Shown in pieces: positions 54,217 through 63,727 of a DNA stretch of 64,000 nucleotides. Below the pieces are notes generated by a model, which had not been told where the DNA came from, searched no databases, and saw only the letters and a list, made by a program, of their open reading frames with translations. Source of the DNA: QQVM01 sp964544885 (GTDB lineage: Bacteria; Bacteroidota; Bacteroidia; AKYH767-A; 2013-40CM-41-45); the NCBI GenBank assembly GCA_964544885.1, contig CAZJDX010000019.1, forward strand, positions 8,006 through 72,005. The letters are read 5' to 3'. How positions within the stretch are numbered: position 1 is the first letter of the stretch; each line of letters begins with the position of its first letter. Position numbers and translations under genes: made by a program.

Positions 54217-56340
54217 TCAATCCACCCGTCCCCAAATAATGTCACCGCTGGCAATGGATACATAGGTCCTTGTATCATCCTTCTGCAACATGGCTACACG
54301 ATCGAACAGGATCTCAACGCGGTCATAGTCACAATCGGCGATCAATATCCCTTTGCGCGAGAACATGCCATACAATCCGTGCTTTTGCAGAATGAAATGC
54401 CCTGAGGTCCGGTTGACCGCGTCGTAATCGGGGGAGAGAATCCAATTTCCGGTCGTATCTATGATGCCGCTAAGATTATTGGACCGGACGATCGCGGTAC
54501 CGTTTGTAAATGCGGAAACTTCCTGGAAAGTGCAGGGAATTTTCAGTCTGCCGGCAGTATCCGCGAATCCCCACTTACGGTTCTTTTGTACCGGAATCAG
54601 GCCTTCGTTCGGAATTCCTGTATTTTCATAGGAGGGAAAATGCAGTTTGTTACCGAGCGAGTCCAGCACCGTATTCCTTCCTTTGTTTGCCAGCAACACA
54701 TAACCATTCCTGAACACTGCGCTATTCAACATATGCTCAGTGAATCTGAAGTTAAGCGGTATGATGATCCGGCCTTCCGTATTTACAAAGCCGCACTTAC
54801 CGTTAAGGGCGACAAGAGCCTTGTCTTCACTGAAAGAACCGGCCGCGTCATATATCAAGGGAAGAATGACCTGCCCCACCCTGTTGATGAATCCCCACTT
54901 CCCGTTCAAAGATGCTTTCAGTAAGTCTTCTGATGCCCATGATAAATGGTCATAAGCGATCTCAACCGCAATATCACCTCTGCGGTTTATTAATCCGTAG
55001 AGATCGTCAGAGCCAACGATTGCGAATCCATTCCTGAAATCTTCCGCAACATCAAAATCAAAGCCGGTGATTATATGACCTCTGATATCTGAATAAGCTG
55101 CCCTGTTATCTTTCATCACCACACATATTTCCTCCACCGGTTCAGTAAGCTCATCATATTCCAGCGGGATGAGCAAGTCGCCATTTCTACCCAGTAAGCC
55201 GTACTTACCCTTCCGGCTTACAACCGCACAGTGATTGATAAACGGATCTGCATCGTCCCACATAAATGGTATGATCACTTTCCCCCTTTTGTTGATATAA
55301 CCATACTGACCGTCTTTTAAAACCACCGCAAGTCCTTCCGAAAAATAATTAACCTCCTCATAAAGCGCGGGGATCATTTCGATCCCTTCCTGGTTTATAT
55401 ATCCCCAAAGTGATCCTTTCTTGAAAGGAAGAAACAGCGAGGATTGAAGTTTATAATCACTTTCGAGTTCCTCTTCAAAAGGATAATCCGGAAATTCAAA
55501 CCTGAACCTGAGAAAAGTCTGCTCATCATAATCCTGCATGCTGATCCGGTAAATTTCTCTCCAGGATTCTTTGACGTAACTGTTTTCAGGATACCTGCTG
55601 ATGAAGGCTTTATGTTCGCTGATTGTTCCCTGTGAAGTACTCAGCTCATAGATCTTTCTTTCAGCCTGCATGCTGAAAGGACTTTCCGGATACAGCGATA
55701 AAAATCGTTCATAAGCACCCAGCTGATGACTCTGTGTTTCTTCCTCAAAGACCCTTTCGTGATACCTGTTCATCGCGTCGGATACCTCGGCGGCTTCAGG
55801 GTAAAGCGCCATGAACTGTTTATAAGCATCCGAAGTGTTCAGCGACCTGGCCTCTTTATACGCAATCGAATTCCTTATCTCTTTCGCATACTCCTTCTGT
55901 CCGCAAAATTCATAATTACTCAGGTAATGATTGAACCGGGAAACAGAATTCTGATTTTCCGCTTCACGCATGGCGCGCAGGCAAATCGTATCTTTTAAAA
56001 TGGCAATACTTTCCGGGTAAATTCCAAGCCTGTTCAGCTCAATCTTTTTCTTTTCTTTTAAACGATGGTACGCTGAGTCGCAGAGAATGATCTTGGTACG
56101 GGCGCTGTCAAGGTTATAAAATGGATTGTCCGGAGTGGAATAGATCTTTGCCAATCCATATGCTCCGGTGGCCGGATCCTTCTTCAGGCATTTGATGAAC
56201 AGCTCTCTGGCTTTGAAATAATCGAAAAGCTGAAGTCGCTCAAAGGCCTTCTCCGGATTCCCTGCATGAAGATCCTTGCGTGCGATAAAGCAAGTCAATA
56301 AAATTATGAAACGCAGTGTCCTGTTTATCTTAGCCATCAT
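54217..56340 (-). CDS. WG-repeat protein with N-terminal helical repeats
   Basis: A 707-residue exported protein. The signal sequence is MMAKINRTLRFIILLTCFIA. Residues about 30-300 carry TPR-like helical repeats with recurring RY-P-E/ALYPE phrases (AYERFLSLYPESPFSMQAER, AFISRYPENSYVKESWREIY). The rest consists of WG repeats, each with a G-x-x-x-GYIN/GFIN/GLINR-x-G-x-(I/V)-I/V-P pattern (for example GYINKRGKVIIPFMWDD and GFINRVGQVILPLIYD). WG proteins bind unknown partners. The ATG at 56340 (or 56337) is chosen because a TAnnTTTG lies just upstream, excluding the ATG at 56379. Confidence 0.85.
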   Translation of the reverse strand: MMAKINRTLRFIILLTCFIARKDLHAGNPEKAFERLQLFDYFKARELFIKCLKKDPATGAYGLAKIYSTPDNPFYNLDSARTKIILCDSAYHRLKEKKKIELNRLGIYPESIAILKDTICLRAMREAENQNSVSRFNHYLSNYEFCGQKEYAKEIRNSIAYKEARSLNTSDAYKQFMALYPEAAEVSDAMNRYHERVFEEETQSHQLGAYERFLSLYPESPFSMQAERKIYELSTSQGTISEHKAFISRYPENSYVKESWREIYRISMQDYDEQTFLRFRFEFPDYPFEEELESDYKLQSSLFLPFKKGSLWGYINQEGIEMIPALYEEVNYFSEGLAVVLKDGQYGYINKRGKVIIPFMWDDADPFINHCAVVSRKGKYGLLGRNGDLLIPLEYDELTEPVEEICVVMKDNRAAYSDIRGHIITGFDFDVAEDFRNGFAIVGSDDLYGLINRRGDIAVEIAYDHLSWASEDLLKASLNGKWGFINRVGQVILPLIYDAAGSFSEDKALVALNGKCGFVNTEGRIIIPLNFRFTEHMLNSAVFRNGYVLLANKGRNTVLDSLGNKLHFPSYENTGIPNEGLIPVQKNRKWGFADTAGRLKIPCTFQEVSAFTNGTAIVRSNNLSGIIDTTGNWILSPDYDAVNRTSGHFILQKHGLYGMFSRKGILIADCDYDRVEILFDRVAMLQKDDTRTYVSIASGDIIWGRVD

Positions 56341-56345
56341 TTCTA

Positions 56346-56353
56346 CAAATGTA
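56346..56353 (-). promoter_or_regulatory. TAnnTTTG element, near-leaderless start of the WG gene
   Basis: The minus strand reads TACATTTG, ending 5 bp before the ATG at 56340. A longer frame from 56379 would start upstream of the promoter. Confidence 0.5.
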
Positions 56354-56599
56354 AAATTCGCGATCGGGAATTCAAGCATGCTTTTACCTGTTCACTGGTC
56401 CGGAAGATTTCAGGAAACCCGGCATTTGCATCAGGAAATAGCAATGAATATTCAAATACCACGGACACGGGGCGTTTCGCGAAAAAGGTAGGCAGCGCTG
56501 TGGCAAAGGAGCGAAATGCAGCGATGCGACCGATGCAAAGGCATAAGGGTGCGTAACAGATTGACCAATGCATATGCTGGGTTAAACGAATTGCTTTTG

Positions 56600-56607
56600 T
56601 ATCTTTG
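56600..56607 (+). promoter_or_regulatory. TAnnTTTG promoter element of the helicase gene
   Basis: TATCTTTG is a perfect match. It lies downstream of the in-frame ATG at 56516 and 25 bp upstream of the TTG at 56633, so it supports the TTG start. Confidence 0.5.
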
Positions 56608-56632
56608 GAAACCAATTAAGCTTCTGCGCATT

Positions 56633-57913
56633 TTGACTTTCGAAGATTTTAACTTTTATCCAACACTATTGGAAGGCCTTGAATCCATGGGCTTTTCTTC
56701 TCCCACACCGATTCAGGAACAGGTTATTCCCATTATTCTCAGCGGAAAAGACCTCATTGCCTGTGCTCAGACAGGTACCGGTAAAACGGCAGCTTATCTC
56801 CTGCCTGCCTTGCACAGGATCGCGACGGAAAAGATACCGCACACATGCGCCCTGATCGTCGCGCCGACGCGTGAGCTTGCCCAGCAGATCGACAATGCTT
56901 TCCAGGGCTTCGCTTATTTTACACATGCCAGTTCCATCGCCATTTACGGAGGGAGTGACGGCCAGGTATTTGAACGGGAAAAAAAAGCCTTGCTGGAAGG
57001 AACATCCGTTGTTATCGCGACTCCCGGAAGGCTGCTTAGTCATTTAAATAATGGCTACGTGAAATTTGATAAGCTCGATGTGTTGATCCTTGATGAAGCT
57101 GATAAAATGCTTGACATGGGTTTTAACGAAGATATCCTGCGCATCATTCGTTACCTTCCGGCAAAAAGACAAAATCTCCTCTTCAGCGCCACCATGCCTC
57201 CGAAAATGCGGGAGCTCTCCAGACGGATCCTGCATAATCCGGCGGAGATCAATATCGCCCTCAACAAACCCGCTGAAGGAATCATACAACACGCCTATCT
57301 TGTATATGACAGGCAAAAAACTCCGCTGGTTGTACATATCCTGAAGGAGAAAAACCTTGACAGTATTCTGATATTCACTTCAACAAAATCCGGAGCAAAA
57401 GAACTTGAAAAGGAATTACTGAGAGCAAAACTTCCTGTGAAAGCCATACACAGTGATCTTGAGCAGGCGGAACGGGAAAGTGTGCTGTTGAGTTTTAAGA
57501 ACAGGAATACAAGAATTCTGGTCGCGACCGACATTCTCTCCAGAGGGATTGACATCGAAAACATCGGACTGGTGATAAACTACGACGTACCGGGAGACGC
57601 TGAAGATTATGTACACCGTGTCGGAAGAACAGCCAGAGCAGCAAGCACGGGAGAAGCCATTACACTTATCAACGAAAAAGATATGAGGCGTTTCTCTCAG
57701 ATAGAATCCCTGATTGAAAAAGAAGTCACTAAGCTGGCGCTTCCCGGACATCTGGGAGAAGGTCCGGCCTGGGCCCCATTCAAAAAGAGTGTTCCCATGA
57801 GATCTTCCGGCCATAAAGGGAGAGGCTTTTCCAAAAGTGGCGGTAAAAAGCGAAAGTCCGGTTCAGCCGGTAAACACAGCGGAGAGGGAAAAAGGTCCAA
57901 CCATCCGCACTGA
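56633..57913 (+). CDS. DEAD-box RNA helicase (RhlE type)
   Basis: A 426-residue helicase starting at TTG 56633 (reads LTFEDFNFYPTLLEGLESMG). Q motif is GFSSPTPIQEQVIP, motif I AQTGTGKTAA, motif II LDEADKML, motif III SAT, motif VI HRVGRTARAA. The C-terminal tail is basic and Gly/Ser/Lys-rich (GHKGRGFSKSGGKKRKSGSA), typical of RhlE-like helicases that act on ribosome assembly or mRNA decay. The upstream ATG at 56516 is rejected because a perfect promoter element follows it. It converges with the desaturase gene (5-bp gap). Confidence 0.95.
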   Translation: MTFEDFNFYPTLLEGLESMGFSSPTPIQEQVIPIILSGKDLIACAQTGTGKTAAYLLPALHRIATEKIPHTCALIVAPTRELAQQIDNAFQGFAYFTHASSIAIYGGSDGQVFEREKKALLEGTSVVIATPGRLLSHLNNGYVKFDKLDVLILDEADKMLDMGFNEDILRIIRYLPAKRQNLLFSATMPPKMRELSRRILHNPAEINIALNKPAEGIIQHAYLVYDRQKTPLVVHILKEKNLDSILIFTSTKSGAKELEKELLRAKLPVKAIHSDLEQAERESVLLSFKNRNTRILVATDILSRGIDIENIGLVINYDVPGDAEDYVHRVGRTARAASTGEAITLINEKDMRRFSQIESLIEKEVTKLALPGHLGEGPAWAPFKKSVPMRSSGHKGRGFSKSGGKKRKSGSAGKHSGEGKRSNHPH

Positions 57914-57918
57914 ATCGT

Positions 57919-59415
57919 TCAGTTTTTCTTTTCTTTCTTCAGTATCATTCCGGTGGCAATTTTTGCAGAGAAAAGACAGAGGGGAATCCCGGCTCCGGGA
58001 TGTACGCTTCCTCCGCAAAAATACAATCCGCCGATGCGGCTGTTGAAATTTGGATGTCGCAGAAAAGCCGAGAATATTCCGTTGCTGTTGTTTCCATAGA
58101 CGGCTCCCTTCCAGGACTGTGTCATCTCCATGAAATGAACCGGAGTAAGAATTTCTTCCGCTTCTATCAGCGGCCCGATATTCTCCTTCAGGACAACGGA
58201 TAATTTTCTCAGAATATACCCGCGTGATTTTTCCACCAATTCATCCCAGGGTTGACCTTCATGGCATGGAGCGGTGATCATCACAAACCAGTTGGATTTT
58301 CCCGGAGGCGCATCTCCGGGTATCAGCTTTGAGGAATTATAAACATAGATCGTTGGTTCGTTGCAAATCGTTTTCTCACCAAATACAGCCCGGTATTCCT
58401 CCTCGTCATCCTTTCCGAAAAAGGTGGTATGTAATTCAACTCCGGAAACCGAACGCTTCATCGACCAGAGAAAAACCAGAACGGAACTGGAAGCGGCTTG
58501 CCTGAGAACAAATTCAGGTGCTTTTATTCCTGGAAGTAGTTTATGGTAGGCGTTATGTATGTCAGTATTACAGACTACATAATCGCTCTGAACAAACCTT
58601 CCAGCGATCACAACACCTTTCACCCGCTTGCGTTCAACGATGATTTCATCCGCCGGCATTCCGGTATGAATCTCAACACCGGCCTCCTTCGCAAGTTTCA
58701 CCAGCGCCCTGACAACCTGATACATTCCTCCTTCCGCGACATAGACCCCCTGATTCATCTCCAGGTGGCTTATTACATTCAGCGTGGCCGGAGCTTTGAA
58801 TGGATCTGATCCGATATAATTCGCGAACCTGTCAAATATTCTCACCAGCTTCTCGTCTTTGAGCTTCCGGCTGTTATAGCGGTGCATGCTTTCAAAAGCA
58901 TGGATGCGGGGAAAATTCAGAACGCCTCGCAGTGTAGGCCAGTTAAAATAATTCCTGATCTTATGCAGTGATCGTTCCAGGAATACCTCACGGGTTATAC
59001 TATAAATCTTCTCCGCATCATTCAGCGCTTCAAAGACTTTTTCCGGACCGCTGACAGCCTTCCCGTATAACTCATTGGTGAATTTCTGCCTGTCAGCATA
59101 AGTATCTATAAACGATGCATCATCAAAATAGTAGCGGGAAATGGGATCCGCTTTCCTGAACCGGATATAATCAGCTACGGTCTTACCACAAAGTTCAAAA
59201 AGTTCCTCAATGTATTCCGGACAGGTAAGCAATGAAGGCCCTGTATCAAAACGAAAATCCCCCATTCTCCTCTCAGCGATCTTGCCTCCCGCGGTATCAT
59301 TTTTTTCAAACACACTGACCTTAAAGCCCGCAGCAGCTAACCTTATGGATGCTGCTATCCCGGCAATTCCCGCACCAATTACGATACACGTTCTTTCTTT
59401 CGCTTTAATTGCCAT
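57919..59415 (-). CDS. Carotenoid-desaturase-type FAD oxidoreductase (CrtI/CrtD-like)
   Basis: A 498-residue flavoenzyme. N-terminal FAD-binding motif CIVIGAGIAGIAASIRLAAAG with Glu (VFEKND) and AGGKIAERRMGDFRFDTGPS; C-terminal FAD-binding end GGLYFCGGSVHPGAGIPLCL. The order and length match phytoene desaturases and 1-hydroxycarotenoid 3,4-desaturases (CrtD), membrane-associated enzymes introducing double bonds into carotenoids. The window shows no crtB or crtY beside it. It is divergent from the carrier-protein operon, so it may act on a pigment-like product of that operon or on carotenoids unrelated to it. It has a clear TAnnTTTG promoter. Confidence 0.88.
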   Translation of the reverse strand: MAIKAKERTCIVIGAGIAGIAASIRLAAAGFKVSVFEKNDTAGGKIAERRMGDFRFDTGPSLLTCPEYIEELFELCGKTVADYIRFRKADPISRYYFDDASFIDTYADRQKFTNELYGKAVSGPEKVFEALNDAEKIYSITREVFLERSLHKIRNYFNWPTLRGVLNFPRIHAFESMHRYNSRKLKDEKLVRIFDRFANYIGSDPFKAPATLNVISHLEMNQGVYVAEGGMYQVVRALVKLAKEAGVEIHTGMPADEIIVERKRVKGVVIAGRFVQSDYVVCNTDIHNAYHKLLPGIKAPEFVLRQAASSSVLVFLWSMKRSVSGVELHTTFFGKDDEEEYRAVFGEKTICNEPTIYVYNSSKLIPGDAPPGKSNWFVMITAPCHEGQPWDELVEKSRGYILRKLSVVLKENIGPLIEAEEILTPVHFMEMTQSWKGAVYGNNSNGIFSAFLRHPNFNSRIGGLYFCGGSVHPGAGIPLCLFSAKIATGMILKKEKKN

Positions 59416-59443
59416 GAATACAATGTCAGGAAATACGGCGCTG

Positions 59444-59451
59444 CAAATCTA
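59444..59451 (-). promoter_or_regulatory. TAnnTTTG promoter of the desaturase gene
   Basis: The minus strand reads TAGATTTG, 29 bp upstream of the ATG at 59415. Confidence 0.5.
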
Positions 59452-59528
59452 TCAAAAGGAACACCAATAAACCTTATGCTATGGTAATTTCAGTCTGATC
59501 CGCTTCACCGGCGATTGACTATTAATAT

Positions 59529-59536
59529 TACTTTTG
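59529..59536 (+). promoter_or_regulatory. TAnnTTTG promoter of the carrier-protein operon
   Basis: TACTTTTG, 16 bp upstream of the ATG at 59552. With the desaturase promoter it makes a divergent pair within about 85 bp, so both transcription units may be co-regulated. Confidence 0.5.
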
Positions 59537-59551
59537 CGATTAATCTGAGCC

Positions 59552-59821
59552 ATGATGCGGACCGAAATTAACAGAGAAGATATCGTAAAGAAATTACAGG
59601 TCTTTCTGAAGCAAAGTACAGGGAATGAGCTAAGTGAAATCTCCGGCTCCAGTTCCCTGAAAGAAGCAGGAATCGATTCCTTCAGGACAATTGAACTGAT
59701 CCTGTATCTTGAAAACCGGTTTGGACTTCTTTTTCCTGAAGAGTCATATACGGCGGAAAATCTCAAATCCATAGACACGATCATTGACTGCGTTTTAAAG
59801 CATCATGGAAAGGATAAATAA
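59552..59821 (+). CDS. Free-standing acyl/peptidyl carrier protein
   Basis: An 89-residue acidic helical protein. The phosphopantetheine attachment Ser is in KEAGIDSFRTIELILYLENRF, a variant of the usual GxDSLxxxEL (Phe replaces Leu, Arg follows). The flanking helices (EDIVKKLQVFLKQ, SIDTIIDCVLKHH) match the carrier fold. It is first in a plus-strand operon with a condensation-like protein, an FAD oxidoreductase and an AMP-ligase, so it should hold an activated acyl or aminoacyl group while those enzymes work on it. It is not the housekeeping acpP, whose sequence and neighbourhood (fabF) differ. Confidence 0.85.
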   Translation: MMRTEINREDIVKKLQVFLKQSTGNELSEISGSSSLKEAGIDSFRTIELILYLENRFGLLFPEESYTAENLKSIDTIIDCVLKHHGKDK

Positions 59822-59835
59822 GAGCCAACCATGTC

Positions 59836-61083
59836 ATGACCGGAAGTGATCGCTTTCATCTCTTTCTTGACCGCTATGGTCGCAAGATATCTTCAACCGG
59901 AAATGTGGTAAAAGCTCGCATTGTGCTTGAAGGAAAAGTGGACAAACAACTTATTCTTGAAAAGACCGCAGGCAACAAAGCCCTGCAATTTCTTGCTTCA
60001 ACATTTCCTGAAAAAAAGCGGTACAGTCCAGAAATTGTCTGGAAGCAACGCTTTTCTGATAATCCTGCCCGATTGATCAGCTTCCATGAAATCTCTTCAC
60101 GCGGCGAGATCAGCGCCGCTATGATGGAAAGGGATTGCGACTTTTCCGGCGACGCGCCGCTTCATATAGACATTTACTATGAGAAGGACACTCAAACTCA
60201 CTTTATCCTTTCCGTCAATCATTCTCTGCTCGACCATACCGGCATGGAATTACTGCTGCAACATATTTCTGGTGAAAACACAGACCTTCTGCTTCAAAAA
60301 AATGAAGATGCGGAAATTTCCCTGCTGAAAAAATTTATTGACAGCGTTAGTATTACATTTTTCGTTGCCGGGAAATCCGGCTGGAACATTCAACGGTTTG
60401 CCCGCAGGCAAGGATCCGCGCTTCCCTCTTGTGAAGAAATTGTCATCACCAAACAAGAGCTTGAACAGAATAAAAATAATCAATCTCCCGGAGGACTGCC
60501 CGATTACCTTGCAAGCCTTGTTCATTCGATAACTCAGGATAAAACCTTGTTTGAAAAAGCCGGCCGGCCGGTGTTCATTCCGGTTCCCCTGGACAGAAGA
60601 ACATCCGCTTTCAAAAACGTACTTCTTTCAAACCGCATGTCATTCCTCTTTTTCCGTGCGGATCAAAATGAGTTTAATGACATAGGGGAATTGCGAAAAT
60701 CCTTTCTTCAGCAAATGTTGAATCAGGCAAGAAAAGGAATGCCTCAAAAATTTGAATCCTTGCTAAGCTTGTTTCGCTTCCTTCCGGCCTTTATCTATAA
60801 AGCATTTCTTAACTTACCGTCGAAAGGAAATTCCTCCACACTCGCCTTTTCATCCCTGCCCGCTTCATTTCTGGAAAAGGGAACTTTCCTGGGACATAAG
60901 GTCAGGGACTACACACATTATCCGCCCTTGCTCTCACCTCCCGGTATGAATGTCGTGTTCATGGAGTTTCGTGGGGGATTAAAAATTATTGTGACTTTTG
61001 ACAGACACTGTATAGGAGCAGACAGGATCCGAACCCTACTCAGTGACGTAAAGCAAAAGCTGACTCAACTTGATCAAGACTGA
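59836..61083 (+). CDS. Condensation/acyltransferase-like protein
   Basis: A 415-residue protein of the CoA-dependent-acyltransferase/NRPS-condensation fold. The catalytic-type motif is LSVNHSLLDHTGMELLL at about residue 130-145: one His, three residues, then Asp (HxxxD, the first His of HHxxxDG replaced by Asn). The C-terminal half has PLDRRTSAFKNVLLSNRMSF and the late strand NVVFMEFRGGLKIIVTFDRH, similar to condensation or WS/DGAT-like proteins. It may transfer the carrier-bound group to an amine or alcohol acceptor. It starts 15 bp after the carrier gene and ends inside the next gene (14-bp overlap). Confidence 0.72.
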   Translation: MTGSDRFHLFLDRYGRKISSTGNVVKARIVLEGKVDKQLILEKTAGNKALQFLASTFPEKKRYSPEIVWKQRFSDNPARLISFHEISSRGEISAAMMERDCDFSGDAPLHIDIYYEKDTQTHFILSVNHSLLDHTGMELLLQHISGENTDLLLQKNEDAEISLLKKFIDSVSITFFVAGKSGWNIQRFARRQGSALPSCEEIVITKQELEQNKNNQSPGGLPDYLASLVHSITQDKTLFEKAGRPVFIPVPLDRRTSAFKNVLLSNRMSFLFFRADQNEFNDIGELRKSFLQQMLNQARKGMPQKFESLLSLFRFLPAFIYKAFLNLPSKGNSSTLAFSSLPASFLEKGTFLGHKVRDYTHYPPLLSPPGMNVVFMEFRGGLKIIVTFDRHCIGADRIRTLLSDVKQKLTQLDQD

Positions 61084-62290
61084 TATCCTTATCATAGGCG
61101 CCGGTCCGGCCGGAATTGCGGCTGCACAAGGTGCTTCCACCCGAGGCGCGAAGGTACTTGTCCTTGAAAGACTTGATTTCCCGGGTGGAAGAGCGACCGC
61201 ATCCGCCGTTGGAACGATTTGCGGAATATTTTTCCGTGGAGAAGAGTTACGATTCGGTATGAATGGTTTCCCGCGAATATTCGCGGAAGAAATTATGCGC
61301 TCGAACCAAAAAAGTCCTGTGAAATTTTCCGGCAATCTCTGGTTCATTCCCTGTCTTCCGCAAGACTTTGAAAAAGTTGCTCTGAACTATCTGGCCGGAC
61401 CTAACCTGACCGTGATGTACAATACCGAAGTCCGGGAGATCAAACTGAACGGCGACTGTGTAACAGAGGTGGCCGCATCGGCAGAAGGGGAAATACTCAG
61501 AATCCAGGCAAAGGAAGTCATTGACTGTTCGGGAAGCGGGATATCCATTGCATTGACAGGACACCGGACAGAAGGTTCTATCGGGAAACAGGCCTCCGCA
61601 ATTGTCTTCCGGCTCGACAATGTGAAATTTGATGACGAGTTTGCCATGAGACATGTATTGATAAAGCATATCAGCAAAGGAATTGTTCAGGAGCAAATAC
61701 CCGCATCCTTCAACTTGCTAAGTATAGTACCATCATCACTGGAAAACAACCGTATTCTGATGAAACTTGGACTCCCGGCAGATAGTGTCGGCAATGAAGA
61801 ACAGGCAAGAAAACACATTCATCAATTGCAGAGATTTCTTGCTGCATCCATTTCTTCATTGGAAGAATCGGAGATCGGATGGATTGCTAAAGAAACCGGC
61901 CGGAGAGACGGCCTGCGGCCACTCTGCAGAAAGACACTGTCGGACAATGATGTACTGGATTGCATAAAAAGCGATGACAGTGTTTGCAATGGACTCTGGC
62001 CGGTCGAACTCTGGGAACCGGAAAACCCAAGAGTGAAGATGACTTACTTTCCGGAAAATGATTATTACTCTGTTCCTGAAGAATGCCTGATCTCTGCCGA
62101 CTTTTCAAATCTTCTCTTTGCCGGAAAATTGATTTCTTCTTCAGACCTTGCCATTGCCAGTGCGAGAGTGATCGGAACATGTCTGGGTACAGGATATGCC
62201 GCCGGCCTCATTGCTTCCGGAAGAGTAAAAGGCCTGGACCGGGGAAAAGTCATTGCACAAATCAAGAAAGAAATACTGAAATACAATTGA
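61070..62290 (+). CDS. FAD-dependent oxidoreductase of the carrier-protein operon
   Basis: A 406-residue flavoprotein. It starts at TTG 61070 (no ATG before the FAD motif). The dinucleotide fold is DILIIGAGPAGIAAAQGAST, then LERLDFPGGRATASAVGTIC, and the C-terminal FAD motif is FSNLLFAGKLISSSDLAIAS. The body (WIAKETGRRDGLRPLCRKTL) resembles the FAD_oxidored (PF12831-like) group, whose members oxidise diverse substrates. Overlap with the condensation gene and direct abutment of the AMP-ligase (TGA then ATG) show one transcript. It may oxidise or desaturate the carrier-bound intermediate; not a known halogenase signature. Confidence 0.82.
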   Translation: MIKTDILIIGAGPAGIAAAQGASTRGAKVLVLERLDFPGGRATASAVGTICGIFFRGEELRFGMNGFPRIFAEEIMRSNQKSPVKFSGNLWFIPCLPQDFEKVALNYLAGPNLTVMYNTEVREIKLNGDCVTEVAASAEGEILRIQAKEVIDCSGSGISIALTGHRTEGSIGKQASAIVFRLDNVKFDDEFAMRHVLIKHISKGIVQEQIPASFNLLSIVPSSLENNRILMKLGLPADSVGNEEQARKHIHQLQRFLAASISSLEESEIGWIAKETGRRDGLRPLCRKTLSDNDVLDCIKSDDSVCNGLWPVELWEPENPRVKMTYFPENDYYSVPEECLISADFSNLLFAGKLISSSDLAIASARVIGTCLGTGYAAGLIASGRVKGLDRGKVIAQIKKEILKYN

Positions 62291-63727
62291 ATGTCATTCC
62301 GTGTTATAAATATTCTTGAGGAAGCTTCGGATACCTGGAAGGAACAAAAGGCGGCGATTCACCATGATGCCTCCATCAGTTATACCGAACTGTACGAACA
62401 GGTGATTGTACTGGCATCCCTTATCAGTGATAAAATCACCGGTGAAGGAAAGGGTATCGCCTTATTGTGCGGAAACAATTTCAATTTTTTGAGAGGACTT
62501 TTTGCTGCATCAGCCTCAGGATTTGTAGTTATGCCGGTTTGGACCAGTCTCACACCTTCTGAGATACAAGCCTCACTTGCTCAGGCGGGGATTAATATGC
62601 TGCTCGCAGAAAACAGTCAGGCGCTGACTTTCGGTGCAACAGTCAAAAGGGAGAATCTCGATGAAGAATTCAGTCTGTTACGCTTTACGGAACTTTCCTC
62701 TGAAAAGATCAGTCATTCCTTCCCAGGGGCTGCATTCATTCGTCCAAGCAGCGGAACAACCGGAAAATCAAAAGGCGTGGTAATCTCTCACCAGGCTGTA
62801 CTGGAGAGAATCAATGCCGGCAATAATGGTCTCAAATTAAGCAGCCAGGACAAAGTTACGTGGGTACTTCCAATGGCTTTTCATTTCATCGTTTCGATCT
62901 GCCTCTATATAAAAGCGGGCGCATGTATACTCATTTCGGATGACTTTCTTCCCGGTTCCATTATTTCAGTTTCCAATAAGCACGGAGCCACCGTCCTGTA
63001 TGCTTCTCCCCTGCATTATCAGTTATTGAATCGCATGCAAAGTGAAGACAAATTTCACACCCTGAAAAAAGCGATTTGCACCTCCGCGGGAACAGACACG
63101 GATACGATCAGATCATTCAAAGAAAGGTTCGGCGTTCCTTTGTATCAGGCGTATGGCATCATTGAGGCCGGACTGCCGATCATCAATACTACGGAAGATG
63201 ATTTAAAAACCGCAAGTACAGGGAAAGTAATTTCTCCCTATGAGATAAAGATCTTCGATGATGAAATGAATGAGGCCGGAAAAGATACTGCCGGTCAGCT
63301 CGGCATAAAAGGTCCCGGTATGTTTTCAGGATACTTATGGCCTTACACTCCGGTGGATAAAGTGCTCCACCATTCATGGTTCCTGACCGGCGACATTGCC
63401 ATCATGGACAAAGATGGTTTTATTTTTATTCAGGGAAGGAAAAAGTCACTGATTAATATTTCCGGCACTAAAATCTTTCCCGAAGAGGTTGAACAGGTAC
63501 TGATGCAGCATCCGGATATAGATGATGTCAGAGTTTTTTCCGGGAAACATGCACTTACCGGGGAATTTGTTCAGGCAGAAGTGGTCATGCGCAAAGGCTC
63601 CCGACTTAGCTATGAGGACATTGTTTCCTTTTGCAGGCCGCACCTTGCGCCTGCCAAAATTCCAAAACGGATCGATTTTGTGGAGCATATTCACAAAACC
63701 GGTACAGGTAAAACAATCCGTTCATAA
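62291..63727 (+). CDS. AMP-forming acyl/aminoacyl ligase (adenylation enzyme)
   Basis: A 478-residue ANL-family enzyme. The P-loop A3 is RPSSGTTGKSKGVVISH, A5 is LYQAYGIIEAG, A7 is WFLTGDIAIMDKDGF, A8 is FIQGRKKSLINISGTKIFPE, and the end KTGTGKTIRS supplies the catalytic Lys. It should activate a carboxylic or amino acid as adenylate and load it on the carrier protein encoded first in the operon. The specificity pocket is not decipherable by eye. The gene begins directly after the FAD gene's stop. Confidence 0.9.
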   Translation: MSFRVINILEEASDTWKEQKAAIHHDASISYTELYEQVIVLASLISDKITGEGKGIALLCGNNFNFLRGLFAASASGFVVMPVWTSLTPSEIQASLAQAGINMLLAENSQALTFGATVKRENLDEEFSLLRFTELSSEKISHSFPGAAFIRPSSGTTGKSKGVVISHQAVLERINAGNNGLKLSSQDKVTWVLPMAFHFIVSICLYIKAGACILISDDFLPGSIISVSNKHGATVLYASPLHYQLLNRMQSEDKFHTLKKAICTSAGTDTDTIRSFKERFGVPLYQAYGIIEAGLPIINTTEDDLKTASTGKVISPYEIKIFDDEMNEAGKDTAGQLGIKGPGMFSGYLWPYTPVDKVLHHSWFLTGDIAIMDKDGFIFIQGRKKSLINISGTKIFPEEVEQVLMQHPDIDDVRVFSGKHALTGEFVQAEVVMRKGSRLSYEDIVSFCRPHLAPAKIPKRIDFVEHIHKTGTGKTIRS

